A stretch of DNA of 64,000 bases from Candidatus Manganitrophus noduliformans (GCF_012184425.1 NZ_VTOW01000002.1:744001-808000), one strand, 5' to 3'; shown: positions 25,490-38,722, counted from the first letter of the stretch. Notes: generated by a model not told the origin, from the letters alone. Made by a program: numbers and translations.

Positions 25490-28400
25490 ATGCAAATTAA
25501 TTTTTTACTATCTTCCCGCACTTCCCGCTCTTTCCGGTTCGGACCCGAAAAACTCTTATCCTCCTACAGAGGATTCCTTTCGATTCTCTGCTCTGTTTTT
25601 CTTCTTTTTTTCTATCTGATCAATCATTCAAGCGCACTGGCCGCTTCCCCCGAACTAAAGAAACGATTCGACAAAGGGGTCGTCTTGTTTCAACAAGGAA
25701 AAATCGATGAAGCGGAGACGCAATTTTTGGAGATCCTTCGAGAAGATCCTACGCTGGTTCTTCCCCACGAATACCTTGGACGGGTCTATGTTCAATCAAA
25801 CCGATTGGAAGAGGCAAAAACCGCTTTCGAGGCGGTGATCCAAAAGGCATCGACCTACCCCGGAGGATATTTCGGCCTCGGTCTCGTATACAGAAATCAG
25901 GGAGAGATCGAACAGGCCGAGGAGCTTTTCAGAAAGACGGTCGCATTATCGCCTGCGCATATTTCCGCCTGGCTCCACCTCGGCCAAATCTTAGAGAAAC
26001 AAAGGAAGATGGATGAAGCCGTCGCGGCTTATCAGAAAGTCATTGAGCGCGGCCCGGCGGCATCCTCGGAAGCGCGTGAGGCCGAACAGCACCTGAAAGA
26101 GCTGGGGGACACACCGGAGATCGCAAGGCAGGTTCAGACGTGGGTCGCTCAAGCGGAAGCCCGGCTCAATGAGGGGAATGCGAAGGGGGCGTGGGCTCTT
26201 TATCAGAAAGCGGCTGAGCTTCTTCCAAAGAGCCTCTCGATTCGACTCTTTATGGGGAGCCTGGCTTCTCAACTTGGAAATCCAACCAAGGCGGAAGAGG
26301 TCTATCGGGAAGCGATTCAGATCGATTCCACCGCCCTTCAGCCCCATCTCTCCCTGGCGAAACTCTACGACCAGATCGGAAAAACCGATGAGGCGATCAA
26401 AGAGTATGAAGCCCTCCTTCTCTTAAATCACGACGAGACCCTCCCGGAAATTCGATCCGCCAAGGAGGCGCTTTTTCTCCTGCTGGATCGAAAAGAGATT
26501 CAGGAGCTGACCCGAAAAGGAGAACTCCTCACCCAAGAGGGAAAATGGGGAGAGGCGCTGCAGCACTTCCAGGCTGCCGCGGACATCGATCCCGGGCTTC
26601 CGGTCGTCCATCACAATCTGGCGCGCTTCTACGACAAGACCGATCGGCCCGATCTGGTCGTTCAAGCGGTCAACGAAGCGCTTCTTCTTGAGCCGGACTC
26701 CCGCACTCTCCATCTCCTCCTCGGAAAAGCCCTCCGCGCAGAGCGCGCCTTCAAGGATTCTTTGGCCGCCTACGTCAAGACCCTTTCCCTTTCCCCAAAT
26801 GGCCAGGAAGGCCTCTTCTATCTGGAAGCCCAGGCCGGACTCCTCCAGACGGAATTTGAGATGCTCAAGGCCCCCATCGAAGCGGCCCCACCTTATCGGG
26901 ACGGGCTCCAGAAGAAAGCGAGCGGAGAGCTGGACGAAGCCCAGATTTCGCTGGAGCAGGCATCGCGCCTCTCGCCCGGGAGCCCGCTCATTCACCATGC
27001 TCTCGGAGAGGTTTACGAGAAAAAGGGGGAAAGAGAAAAAGCGATCGCCGCCTTTGAAGAGGCCGTCGAACTCCACCCCGGCCTCTATCCGGCCTGGCGG
27101 GCGCTCTCCCGGCTTTACGCTCAACAAGGACGTCACGCAAAAGCGCTCGATGCCCTCGATCGGCTTCTCAGCCTCTCTGATCCAGGCTTAACGTCGATCG
27201 GAACCTCGCGCGAGGAAATCCAAAAAGAAAAGGGAGCCGCTCAACAGAAAATGGAAGACGCCCGCGCGAAAACGCGCGCCCTCTTTAATCAAGCACAAGA
27301 GGCCCTCGCCAAGGGGGAGAACGAAAATGCGATCTCTCTTTTCGAAGCCGCGTCTAACGAAGAGAAAGACAACCTCTCGATCCTCTACTCCCTCGGGATC
27401 GTTTATGCGATAGAGGGTAAGTTGCCCGAGGCGACCGGCGTTTTCATGAAGATTCTCGACGCCGATCCGCTCCACTTGGGCGCCCTTCTTCGGCTCGGTT
27501 TCATCCAAGAAACGAGAGGGATGCTGCCGGCCGCCGCCCGGACCTATCGACGCCTCCTGCGACAGAAAGAGCGAGGCGACGCGCCGGAATACAAAGAAGC
27601 GTCGGCTCGGCTTGCCGCCGTTACCGAAAATCTCAAACGGCTGAGAGAGGCCGAGCGCCATGAGAAACGGGGGCTCGCGGTTTTAAACAAGCTCTCTGAG
27701 ATCGCTTCCGGGATCGGGACGGCCCAGCCGGCTGCCGATGTCGAACGACCCGACCCGGCGAGGCTTCAACTCGCGCTCTGGGACTTTAAGCAAGCTGTCG
27801 CCCTTCGCCCCGACGAGGCGCGTTATCATTACAATCTCGGCCTCTTTTATGAGCATCTCAATTTCGGCGAAGGGGGATTGAATCGGGAAAATGCGGAGCG
27901 GGTGAAGAAGGAGCCGCGTCTTTTGAAAGAACCGGTCGCGGCGTACAAGGCGGCGATCGATCTCGATCGCCGCTACCTCCCTCCTTACGCCCGCCTTGGC
28001 TACCTTTATGAATGGCAAGAGGAGAACGATAAAGCCCTCACCTTCTACAAATCGCTTCTGGAGGTGGCGCCTGATCCACACCCGATAGAGGTCAAGGAGA
28101 TCGAGGCAAACGTCCTGAGGCTTGAGAGGCGCTTTTTCGGAAATGTCGGATATGCCGCCGGGCTGGACAGCAACTTTAACCTCGGCCCGCCGCCCCAGGA
28201 TTTCTTCCCTCCGCCGCAGGATGAGACCTTTACCAGTCTTTCGGTGAATCTGGCTTATTATTTGGTCCGGTCCCCACAATTTCAAATTCCTTTTTCCTAT
28301 CAGCAGGATACGACCTTTTACTACCGCAGTTCGATCTACTTCAGCAATCATGGCCTCTCCTTGGGATTCCAACATCGGCCGAGCACCTCCTTCTCCTACG

Positions 28401-29017
28401 GAATGACCGGACGCTTCCAAGCCAGCTTCGCCAAAAACGGCGGCGTGGGGCTTCTCCTTTCTCAGGGAACCGCCTCCATGAGTCGCTTTGGAACAATTCC
28501 CACTATTCTCTCTCTCGAATATGGATTCAGCGACTTCTATTTTCGCCACAACGACGAGCTCGATGCAAAAGAACATCGGGGGACGTTGTCGGCAACCCAG
28601 GCTTTCGGCTGGCAGGATGAAGCCGACCTCTCCTATACCTTTAACGACCGACAGAGCCCGGGCTCTCCAGACAACAGCTACCAAGGCCATCGCCTTCAAC
28701 TCGGATACCGAAGATGGCTTCGCCCCGATCTTCAATTCCGGGGATCGGCGGCTGTTTTCTTACAAAACTTTCTCCATCCCGACGCCCTGGACCCGGAAGG
28801 CCGACTCCGACAGAACACCCTGCTCTCCTACAGCGTGGGGCTTCTTTATACCTGGAGCGAGAGCACGAATCTCTTCATCGATTATCGATGGCAGGAGAAT
28901 CGGTCGAACCTCGGCCCGGCATTTCTGAGCCAACAGGATATCCTGGAGGGGAGAAGCACCGCCTTGGGAGATTATGAAAAAAGAACGCTGACGTTGGGGG
29001 TGAACGTTGCGTTTTAG
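25490..29017 (+). CDS. large TPR protein with a C-terminal outer-membrane barrel domain
   Basis: 1175 residues. A long N-terminal segment with a hydrophobic signal (about 28-52) is followed by some 15-18 TPR units (about 55-880; for example GVVLFQQGKIDEAETQFLEIL, YFGLGLVYRNQGEIEQAEELF). A C-terminal region (about 885-1175) of alternating strands starts FGNVGYAAGLDSNFNLG and ends LTLGVNVAF. This TPR-plus-barrel layout is that of exopolysaccharide exporters such as PgaA, PelB and BcsC, though no glycan synthase is nearby. It is followed by two more envelope genes with overlapping or 18-base spacing, so a shared complex is likely. The ATG has no clear ribosome site. Confidence 0.85.
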   Translation: MQINFLLSSRTSRSFRFGPEKLLSSYRGFLSILCSVFLLFFYLINHSSALAASPELKKRFDKGVVLFQQGKIDEAETQFLEILREDPTLVLPHEYLGRVYVQSNRLEEAKTAFEAVIQKASTYPGGYFGLGLVYRNQGEIEQAEELFRKTVALSPAHISAWLHLGQILEKQRKMDEAVAAYQKVIERGPAASSEAREAEQHLKELGDTPEIARQVQTWVAQAEARLNEGNAKGAWALYQKAAELLPKSLSIRLFMGSLASQLGNPTKAEEVYREAIQIDSTALQPHLSLAKLYDQIGKTDEAIKEYEALLLLNHDETLPEIRSAKEALFLLLDRKEIQELTRKGELLTQEGKWGEALQHFQAAADIDPGLPVVHHNLARFYDKTDRPDLVVQAVNEALLLEPDSRTLHLLLGKALRAERAFKDSLAAYVKTLSLSPNGQEGLFYLEAQAGLLQTEFEMLKAPIEAAPPYRDGLQKKASGELDEAQISLEQASRLSPGSPLIHHALGEVYEKKGEREKAIAAFEEAVELHPGLYPAWRALSRLYAQQGRHAKALDALDRLLSLSDPGLTSIGTSREEIQKEKGAAQQKMEDARAKTRALFNQAQEALAKGENENAISLFEAASNEEKDNLSILYSLGIVYAIEGKLPEATGVFMKILDADPLHLGALLRLGFIQETRGMLPAAARTYRRLLRQKERGDAPEYKEASARLAAVTENLKRLREAERHEKRGLAVLNKLSEIASGIGTAQPAADVERPDPARLQLALWDFKQAVALRPDEARYHYNLGLFYEHLNFGEGGLNRENAERVKKEPRLLKEPVAAYKAAIDLDRRYLPPYARLGYLYEWQEENDKALTFYKSLLEVAPDPHPIEVKEIEANVLRLERRFFGNVGYAAGLDSNFNLGPPPQDFFPPPQDETFTSLSVNLAYYLVRSPQFQIPFSYQQDTTFYYRSSIYFSNHGLSLGFQHRPSTSFSYGMTGRFQASFAKNGGVGLLLSQGTASMSRFGTIPTILSLEYGFSDFYFRHNDELDAKEHRGTLSATQAFGWQDEADLSYTFNDRQSPGSPDNSYQGHRLQLGYRRWLRPDLQFRGSAAVFLQNFLHPDALDPEGRLRQNTLLSYSVGLLYTWSESTNLFIDYRWQENRSNLGPAFLSQQDILEGRSTALGDYEKRTLTLGVNVAF

Positions 29018-30437
29018 TTTCGCTCTCCTTTTTTTCATTTTTATTTTTTTAGTGACCCAAAACATGATGATCGCAAATACCTTCGCCCAAGAGAGCTTCA
29101 CATTCCATGGCCAGCTTAAAAACGAGACCGCCTATCGCTATGTCAACCCGGCCTCCTTTACCAAAATCCTTAATCTGGCCCGTCTGGAGGCGCGTTATAC
29201 CCCCTCCTCATCGGTGCAGTTGACTGCATTGGTCCGAAGTTATTACGATGCGGTGTACGATTTCCAGGAGGTCGATAATGTCGTCCCGAGGAAGAATCCG
29301 CGGACCATTCTGAGTGAGGATCTTACCGCCGAGGAGATTAAAGCCCTCCGCATTGGAAACCTCCGGAAGATTGAGGTCGAGCAGAAGGAGACCGAGCTGC
29401 GGGAGTTTTATCTGGATCTTTTTTTCCCGAGGTTCGATCTGCGGATCGGAAAACAGATCGTCCGATGGGGAGTGGTGGAGGGGTCCCGGGTCATCGATGA
29501 AATCAACCCGCTCGATTTCCAGGAGTTTATCTTGAGAGAGATTCAAGATCGATATATCCCCCTCTGGATGGTCAAGGCCGATTTCTATTTCGATCCGAAC
29601 ACCGTGGAGATTCTCTGGATTCCCGATCTTGAGTTTCACAAACCGGCCTCGGTCGGAAGTGAATGGGAACAATTTCAGGTGCTGGAAGGACTTGAGACGC
29701 CCCCTCAGAACTTGAAGAACAGCGAATGGGCGATCAAAGTAATGCGTCAGATCGGCGGATGGGATACTTCGCTGAGCTACTTCTATACCTGGGATGATTT
29801 CCCGTCGGCCTTTCGGACCGTCTTCGGCCTGGGAGAATTCGGGGTTTCTCCGGAGGTGGCCTTTAATCCGAGACATACCCGGCTTCGTATTGTAGGAACC
29901 ACCTTCTCGAAGGGGATTGAATCGCTGGTCTTCAACGGCGAGGCCGCCTTTGTCCATGGAAAGATGTTCGGAACCCGATTCGGCCGCTTCAACCCGGATA
30001 CCGGACAGCCGGACAATCCGGAGGCTTTGACATTGACCCTTGGAGAGATTCAACGGGATTATTGGAAATATGCATTGAGCGTCGATTGGCGCGTCTTCGG
30101 GGCGGACCTCTCCCTGCAGGTTCAACAGCAATATATTTTGGGATACCAATCCGAAATCATTCAGGACCGGATCGATACCGTCTGGGGCCTGTTCATCCGT
30201 AAAGAGCTTTTCTACGGCCGCTTGCTTTTGGAGATGCTGACGATCTATTTTGTGAATGACCGGGAGCTCTTGATTCGTCCCAAGGCCACTTATCAATTGA
30301 ACGACGCCTTCAAAGTCGCCGTGGGGGCCGATATCTTCCATGGAGAGATCGGCGGCCCGCTGCCGGGAGAATTCAATTTTGTCGGATTTTTTAAAAACAA
30401 TGACCGGGTCTATCTGGAATTGACTTACAGTTTTTAA
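29007..30437 (+). CDS. DUF1302-like outer-membrane protein, TTG start
   Basis: 476 residues. Starts at TTG 29007, overlapping the previous gene by 11 bases with GGGGGTG just upstream. The later ATG would remove most of the signal peptide. The signal peptide is residues 1-28 (ending NTFAQES). The body has the DUF1302 signature block LRIGKQIVRWGVVEGSRVID..NPLDFQEF followed by IPLWMVKADFYF, and ends YLELTYSF. DUF1302 proteins are outer-membrane barrels linked to lipid or hydrophobic-compound transport. In this operon it pairs with a TPR-barrel protein and a lipoprotein. Confidence 0.82.
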   Translation: MRFSFALLFFIFIFLVTQNMMIANTFAQESFTFHGQLKNETAYRYVNPASFTKILNLARLEARYTPSSSVQLTALVRSYYDAVYDFQEVDNVVPRKNPRTILSEDLTAEEIKALRIGNLRKIEVEQKETELREFYLDLFFPRFDLRIGKQIVRWGVVEGSRVIDEINPLDFQEFILREIQDRYIPLWMVKADFYFDPNTVEILWIPDLEFHKPASVGSEWEQFQVLEGLETPPQNLKNSEWAIKVMRQIGGWDTSLSYFYTWDDFPSAFRTVFGLGEFGVSPEVAFNPRHTRLRIVGTTFSKGIESLVFNGEAAFVHGKMFGTRFGRFNPDTGQPDNPEALTLTLGEIQRDYWKYALSVDWRVFGADLSLQVQQQYILGYQSEIIQDRIDTVWGLFIRKELFYGRLLLEMLTIYFVNDRELLIRPKATYQLNDAFKVAVGADIFHGEIGGPLPGEFNFVGFFKNNDRVYLELTYSF

Positions 30438-30455
30438 CAAGCAACGAGGCAACAG

Positions 30456-33400
30456 ATGCAATATTTACTAAAGAAAATTTTCCTCCTCTTCCTTCTCCTC
30501 TCCGCCTGTTCGGCGGACCCTTTTCCCGATTGCTGTATTGATCAAGGAGAGCGGAGGGATGCCCCTTTCAGCACGACCTTCCTCGCTCAGTTCAAGACCG
30601 GCTCGAGCGACATTGTTGCGCCAAACCCGGACCAGTTCCTCCGAATCATTACGGAAGCGGATATCATGACCCTGATGAACTCCGCCGCGACCAGCCAGCT
30701 AAATCGAAACGGATTGATCGGCGGGGTGGTTCAGGGGTCGCAGGGACCGGCGCGCGAAGCGGCCATTCAGGTCACCGACGCCGAGGGAAACATCATCGGG
30801 CATGCCACCGGAACAAGCCGGAATCTCTTCTACAACAGCCTGGGACGGATTCCCGATCTGACCATCGATCAAGGGACCTCCTCGGAGGGGACCTTTACGG
30901 TGTTCAATGTCCCACCGGGGGAGACCTTCTTTCAGGTCGTTCGAGGCGGGCGGGGCAACGGCCGGATCACCTCTTTCGCCGGGGCCGTTTCCCTCGGCCG
31001 AATCGACGCTCTTCCTGTGCTTCCAGAACGGGTCGGCTTGTTGGGGGTGGCGATCGACAATCTTACCGGAGCCGGTGTCCCCGGCGCCTCGGCCGCCTTT
31101 TTTGGAAGGGAGCAGGTCGAAGAAGCCAATGCCGCCGGGCTCTTCTTGATTTCCCTCGACCAGGGCCTGCCGACCAACGGCGAATACCTCGTCCGACTCT
31201 CGGCTCCCGGCTTCCGGGAGACGACGCACCGTTTCAATACGGCCATGGGGGATGTTCTCAATCGGCAGCAGGCATTCGATCCTCTTACAGACGACAACAT
31301 GCTCCTCTACTCGGAAGGGAACATCCAAGACTGGGCGCAGCGCCTCGGCGTGGAACTCCGGCCGACGACCGGTGTGATTATCGGACGGGTCACGCCTGGT
31401 CAAGCAAATGTTGCGATCACACCCACCGGCCCCGATCCCGCCTCCCTCGGCCGTGTTTTCTATTTCAACCAGAGCGGACAGATTGATCCCTCTCTGTCCG
31501 GGACGTCAAATACCTCTTCCTTCGTATTTTTTCCAGACTGCGCGCAGAACCCGGGTGGCGAAATTTTCCTCAATGCATCGGCAATCGCCTCGGACCCACA
31601 AAATAACGATATCTTCTCCACGGGACGGGCGGTCGCCTACTGCCGGCCGGGAGGAGTCTTCCTTCAGACGATCGCAATCACACCACGGCCCGTAGGATCG
31701 ACCTCGTTTACAGTCCCTATCAATGGGGAAGTGAAACCGGAGAGAGGAGGCGCTGCAGTCGCGGGAGCAACGCTGCAGATCGTTGGATCGGACGGGAGTA
31801 CCAGTTCCAATGGCGAGGGGCAATTCACAATTTCCCCTACCCCTTCCGGCACACCGGATGCGATCTCCCCCCTTATGGCAAACAGCAACTACACTGTTAG
31901 GGCGCAGGGACTCACTTTCGTTCCAACATACCAGTCCCTTTCAACCGGCCCGGCGGGTGGAAAGCGCGATCTGATCTTGGTGGAGGCGGCACGGATGTCC
32001 CAACTCTGTCCCCCTTCCGGCCAAGGCGCTTTGATCGGGACGGCTCGCGATCTCGGCCTGATCGATCCATCCCGAAGGGGGCGTGCAGCAGAGGAAATCA
32101 CCCTGAAGGTTTTCAAAGAGAACGGGGAAGAGGCCGGTCGGGTCGTCTCTTTCGATACCCAGGGCCAGTTTATCATCTGTGATCTTCCCTTCGCTTCGAA
32201 CTCCCCTGGCGTCTTTCAGATCCGAGTGACCTCCCCCGAGGACTCCGGGGCCTTTCTGGTCACTGCTTATCCGGACGGCGTGACCCTCGTCTCGATCGAC
32301 ATCAACAAGGCGTTGCCTCGGGAGACCTCCTTCAGGGGACAAGTCCAAAACCTCGCTCAACCCGAGGGGGCAAACAATATGGTTGGAGACGTCCGACTTT
32401 CCGTCCTTGGGACACAAAAACGCTTCACTGCAGACGCTTCCGGCAGGTTCGATCTCTTACTCGACAGCAACAGCAGATTCATTGTCCGCGCCGAGAAAGA
32501 AGGCTATCTTCCCTCTTACAATTATCAGGTAGAAACGTCGGCAAGGAATCTAATCTCTCCTTCCTCTTCGCTCTGGACAATTTCGGCGGGGGATGCCGAC
32601 GCGTTGGCCCAACAAGCCGGTCTCTCCCTTCCCCTGCAAGGGGGAATATTATCAGGCAAGGTGTCGATTCGGGGATTTGACGCGCCTAAACCGACCGATC
32701 CGCCTATTCCGGGACTAGAGGCTGCCGCGAAGAGCCTCCATTTCGGCTTCTTGGATCAAGACGCCCATATCGATCTCTTGTCGGTCTCTGAGCAGGGAAT
32801 GATGACACTTCTCTTCGGAGACGGCCAAGGCGGTTTCCCATCTACGTTGTCTTTTCAATTGAAATACAGAGACCGTCTCGAAAACCCTCAAGACCTGGCT
32901 TCCGTGCAATCCGTTGAGATTGGAGACTTCAACCGGGATGGACAAACCGATATAATTGTTTTTGGAGACAACACGCTGATCTTCTTCCCTGGAGCTGGGA
33001 ACCGAACCATCGGATTTGAGGAGGGAAGGGAGAATCCGACCCCCCTCTTTGATTCAGGTAGTCCCAAAGCGATGACCGTCGCAGAGTTAAACGGAGACAG
33101 CTCTCCCGATCTGGTCTTCGCGCTCGGCGGGCAGCGCCCCCTTCTCCGCTTGATCAACCAAACCGACGGCTCTTTTGTCCCGTTTGAAGCAGCAACCGGT
33201 GTAGCAGATCCCTCCGGCAGCTGCGGGAATGATCCGACCGCGATCGCCGTCCGACAAGTGGGATTGGCCGTGATCGACATTTTGATTTCCGACGCGGCCC
33301 GCGGACTCTGTGATCTCACGTTTGATAATACGGGGATTCCGAATGCGCCGCCGATCACGCTTACGCTTCCAACCGGTGTCTCCCCAGCCGATGTGATCGC

Positions 33401-34250
33401 CATTAAAACCGCTTTCCTCGATTCAGACAATATCCCCGATTTTCTCCTCCTCCACAAAACGGGGGGGGCCTTTTTCCTCGGTCTGCCGCCGGCGCAGGTG
33501 CAGGACACGCCGACCACGAATATCGCTTTTCTCCCGTCGTTTGACCTTCCGGCGGATTTTATTCCGACCCGGATGCTCTTCACGGATATCAACCGCGACA
33601 GCAGGGCGGACCTGGTCATCGGGGGGGCCGGGTCGACAGGGGAGGCGCGATTCCTCATCGGCAGTGGGAATGGAGCGTTTGGATCGTCCAAAAGCATCCT
33701 TTCGTCCCCGGTTTCCGACCTCGCCTTGGCCGACGCAGACGATGATGGGAAGGAGGATTTGATCCTCTCTGGAGCAAGTAGCGGAGCACTCCAACTATTC
33801 CGCGGGTCGGACAGTCCCCAGGCAGGGATCCGGATTGAGGCGAGGAATGCAGCGGGAGAGTGGGTCGGGGTGGCAACATATCCCGATCAAAACGGTCGGA
33901 TCGCGGGGGCCACGGCCACCACCGACAGCGGCCGATTTATCTTCTTCAATGTCCCCGCCGGATTAACGAACATAAGGGTGGCGGAGGGGGGAGCGGGAAA
34001 CGCGTTGGTGACCGCCTATTCAGGAGGCCTCTCCTATACCCATTTAGATATGGATCCAATCCAGCCGACCACCGTGATGGTGGACGGTCAGGTCATCAAC
34101 CCGACGGCGGGAGAGTTTGCCGGGATTTCGGTGGAGGGAATCGAAGTCAGCTCACTCGGAACGTCAGCAAAAACCATGTCGGGGGCGGAAGGGAGATACC
34201 AACTTCACCTGGGCGCCAACAGCGAGCATATTATTAAGCTTGATCCGTAA
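30456..34250 (+). CDS. large lipoprotein with carboxypeptidase-regulatory-like and VCBS repeats
   Basis: 1264 residues. The lipobox LLLSAC (Cys 18) marks a lipoprotein. Several beta-sandwich units of the carboxypeptidase-regulatory (CarboxypepD_reg) type follow: GVVQGSQGPAREAAIQVTDA near 90, a similar unit near 430, and another near 1190. A VCBS/FG-GAP block (about 760-1110) contains DFNRDGQTDIIVF, DINRDSRADLVIG and DADDDGKEDLILSG. No catalytic site was seen. Such proteins usually act as surface adhesins or structural scaffolds. Last gene of the unit starting at 25490; 18 bases after the DUF1302-like gene. Confidence 0.82.
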   Translation: MQYLLKKIFLLFLLLSACSADPFPDCCIDQGERRDAPFSTTFLAQFKTGSSDIVAPNPDQFLRIITEADIMTLMNSAATSQLNRNGLIGGVVQGSQGPAREAAIQVTDAEGNIIGHATGTSRNLFYNSLGRIPDLTIDQGTSSEGTFTVFNVPPGETFFQVVRGGRGNGRITSFAGAVSLGRIDALPVLPERVGLLGVAIDNLTGAGVPGASAAFFGREQVEEANAAGLFLISLDQGLPTNGEYLVRLSAPGFRETTHRFNTAMGDVLNRQQAFDPLTDDNMLLYSEGNIQDWAQRLGVELRPTTGVIIGRVTPGQANVAITPTGPDPASLGRVFYFNQSGQIDPSLSGTSNTSSFVFFPDCAQNPGGEIFLNASAIASDPQNNDIFSTGRAVAYCRPGGVFLQTIAITPRPVGSTSFTVPINGEVKPERGGAAVAGATLQIVGSDGSTSSNGEGQFTISPTPSGTPDAISPLMANSNYTVRAQGLTFVPTYQSLSTGPAGGKRDLILVEAARMSQLCPPSGQGALIGTARDLGLIDPSRRGRAAEEITLKVFKENGEEAGRVVSFDTQGQFIICDLPFASNSPGVFQIRVTSPEDSGAFLVTAYPDGVTLVSIDINKALPRETSFRGQVQNLAQPEGANNMVGDVRLSVLGTQKRFTADASGRFDLLLDSNSRFIVRAEKEGYLPSYNYQVETSARNLISPSSSLWTISAGDADALAQQAGLSLPLQGGILSGKVSIRGFDAPKPTDPPIPGLEAAAKSLHFGFLDQDAHIDLLSVSEQGMMTLLFGDGQGGFPSTLSFQLKYRDRLENPQDLASVQSVEIGDFNRDGQTDIIVFGDNTLIFFPGAGNRTIGFEEGRENPTPLFDSGSPKAMTVAELNGDSSPDLVFALGGQRPLLRLINQTDGSFVPFEAATGVADPSGSCGNDPTAIAVRQVGLAVIDILISDAARGLCDLTFDNTGIPNAPPITLTLPTGVSPADVIAIKTAFLDSDNIPDFLLLHKTGGAFFLGLPPAQVQDTPTTNIAFLPSFDLPADFIPTRMLFTDINRDSRADLVIGGAGSTGEARFLIGSGNGAFGSSKSILSSPVSDLALADADDDGKEDLILSGASSGALQLFRGSDSPQAGIRIEARNAAGEWVGVATYPDQNGRIAGATATTDSGRFIFFNVPAGLTNIRVAEGGAGNALVTAYSGGLSYTHLDMDPIQPTTVMVDGQVINPTAGEFAGISVEGIEVSSLGTSAKTMSGAEGRYQLHLGANSEHIIKLDP

Positions 34251-34262
34251 GAACGAAAAACT

Positions 34263-35042
34263 TCAGGCTGCCTTCACTGAGGCTTCCTCGTCCTTTCGAG
34301 CGACAATGAGGATTTGATTGCAGAGGTGGTTGAATGGAAAGAAGTCGAGGCGGCGCCCCAAAGCATATCCAAGTTGAGGATTGACCTTCGCGATTCGCCC
34401 CAGTCCCGGGAGCATGACGCCGACCTTCTTAACAATCGCCATTCCTTGAAACAATTCCCGGACCTGACGCGGCCAGATCACAAGATGATCGCGACGGAGC
34501 GCCCAAAGAAAGAGGCCGGCAAAGGGGCTGTTGAATTCGACGATAAACGTTCCTCCCGGCTTTAAGACACGGCGGACCTCTTGAAGGATCGCCTTCTGCA
34601 TCTCGAAGGGGAGAATATGAAAGAAGCGAATAGAAACAATCTTATCAAAGGTATTCTCTTTATAGGGAAGCTGCAGCCCATCGGCCAGATGGAATGAGAC
34701 GTTCGTGAGCCTTTTCTCCGACGCCTTCTCCTTGGCCCGTTCGATCATCTTCCAGGTCAGGTCGGCGCCGAAGATCGAAACTCCCTTTTCCGCCATTCCC
34801 ACGGAAACCCTTCCCGTTCCGGTCGCCAAGTCTAAAATACGATCTCCCTCCTTCGCCTCTAAAAGATCGAAGATGACCTGATTGGACAATTCGGCATAGA
34901 ACCGGCCTGCGACATGAGAAAATCGCTTTAAATCGTAGACCTCCGCTTCCTTTGTATAGTCGGCCTGCTTGACGTTTCGATAGGTTTCCATTCCAATCTG
35001 TTCCGGATCGATTGTACGTTTTCTTAAAGCGCTATCCTTCAT
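34263..35042 (-). CDS. class I SAM-dependent methyltransferase (UbiE-like)
   Basis: 259 residues from the ATG at 35042 with GGGAGGT five bases upstream. Rossmann motif I is ILDLATGTGRVSVGMA, motif II GADLTWKMIERA, post motif DGLQLPYKENTFDKIVS, and VLKPGGTFIVEF is typical of UbiE/COQ5-type enzymes. The substrate (quinone, lipid or other small molecule) cannot be told. The C-terminal half has a hydrophobic patch (AGLFLWAL) that could contact membranes. Convergent with the lipoprotein gene. Confidence 0.85.
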   Translation of the reverse strand: MKDSALRKRTIDPEQIGMETYRNVKQADYTKEAEVYDLKRFSHVAGRFYAELSNQVIFDLLEAKEGDRILDLATGTGRVSVGMAEKGVSIFGADLTWKMIERAKEKASEKRLTNVSFHLADGLQLPYKENTFDKIVSIRFFHILPFEMQKAILQEVRRVLKPGGTFIVEFNSPFAGLFLWALRRDHLVIWPRQVRELFQGMAIVKKVGVMLPGLGRIAKVNPQLGYALGRRLDFFPFNHLCNQILIVARKDEEASVKAA

Positions 35043-35152
35043 GCACACCTCCCTACATTATAAATTGAACGAAGGGATACCCCGATTTAAGGCGAGTATA
35101 ACATGACGGCTCGTACCGAAGGAAGCGCTGGATTTTAAGGGGGGCTTGAAAG

Positions 35153-35983
35153 CTAAAAAAAAGATAAAATGCGAATGAGGGTCTCTCGGAGGCGCTTTCG
35201 CTCGACGATCATATCGATCATTCCATGTTCCAAAAGGAACTCGGCCCTTTGAAAACCTTCCGGAAGCTGCTGCTTGATCGTTTTTTCGATCACCCGGGGC
35301 CCGGCGAAACCGACGAGGGATTTCGGCTCTGCGATGATGATATCGCCCAGCATCGCGAAGCTGGCGGTGACGCCGCCGAAGGTCGGATCGGTGAGGATGG
35401 AAATATAGGGGACCTTTTCTTCTTGAAGGCGAGCGATGGCAGCGCTCGTCTTCGCCATCTGCATCAGGGAGAGAATTCCCTCCTGCATCCGGGCGCCGCC
35501 GGAGGCGGAGAAGAGAATCAGCGGGAGGCGCTTCTCCTTCGACCGTTCGATGCCGCGCGTCAACTTTTCACCGACGACGGAGCCCATGCTGCCGGCCATA
35601 AAAGCGAAGTTGAGGACGCCGAGCGTCACCACGCGTTGATTGATCTCCGCGTCTCCGATCACCAGGGCATCAAGCTGTCCGGTTTTTTCCTGGTTTGCTT
35701 TCAAACGGTCTTTGTATCGGGCGGAATCTTTGAAATGGAGGGGGTCCAGGGGGGCGAGTGAAGAATCGAATTCAATGAAGCTTCCCTCGTCGACCACCAT
35801 CGCAATCCGCTCTTCGACGGAAATGGGAAAGTGGTAGTCGCACTTGGGGCAGACCTTCGCGTTCCGCTCGAGCTCTTTTCGGTAAATAATCTCGCGACAG
35901 TTGTTGCACTTGACCCAGAGCCCTTCCGGGATTTTGATCTTTTTCGTTTCCCCGGGCTGCCGTTCTTTTTTAAACCAAGCCAT
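35153..35983 (-). CDS. accD: acetyl-CoA carboxylase carboxyltransferase subunit beta
   Basis: 276 residues. N-terminal four-Cys zinc ribbon (CNNC ... CPKC, about residues 27-50) followed by the crotonase-fold carboxyltransferase domain with [21 protein letters not shown] and [12 protein letters not shown]. Acts with AccA, AccB and AccC (not in the window) to make malonyl-CoA. Normal length. No partner gene adjoins it, and the next gene upstream (ahcY) ends in its own terminator. Confidence 0.96.
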   Translation of the reverse strand: MAWFKKERQPGETKKIKIPEGLWVKCNNCREIIYRKELERNAKVCPKCDYHFPISVEERIAMVVDEGSFIEFDSSLAPLDPLHFKDSARYKDRLKANQEKTGQLDALVIGDAEINQRVVTLGVLNFAFMAGSMGSVVGEKLTRGIERSKEKRLPLILFSASGGARMQEGILSLMQMAKTSAAIARLQEEKVPYISILTDPTFGGVTASFAMLGDIIIAEPKSLVGFAGPRVIEKTIKQQLPEGFQRAEFLLEHGMIDMIVERKRLRETLIRILSFF

Positions 35984-36007
35984 GGCTCACTATTCTAACA
36001 GATTTCA

Positions 36008-36065
36008 GAAAAAAGGAGCCAGAAACCAGAAGGTGTGCACCTTATTTACCCTGGATTCTGGCCCC
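36008..36065 (-). terminator. terminator of the metK-ahcY unit
   Basis: Imperfect 15-bp outer stem (CTGGATTCTGGCCCC against GGAGCCAGAAACCAG) around an inner palindrome AAGGTGTGCACCTT, followed on the minus strand by seven T. The arms also show a 7-nt period. Confidence 0.75.
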
Positions 36066-36094
36066 TGAATTCCAAACTTCCATGACCTAATTAT

Positions 36095-38706
<2,612 letters not shown>

Positions 38707-38722
38707 CACTTTCCTCCTTCTA

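Noticed and set aside
28760..30461. Long minus-strand frames opposite the TPR-barrel and DUF1302-like genes
   Set aside because: Antisense to exported proteins with signal peptides and family motifs; the antisense products show none.
35984..36094. Possible small gene between accD and ahcY
   Set aside because: The stretch is fully explained by the ahcY terminator hairpin and accD upstream sequence.
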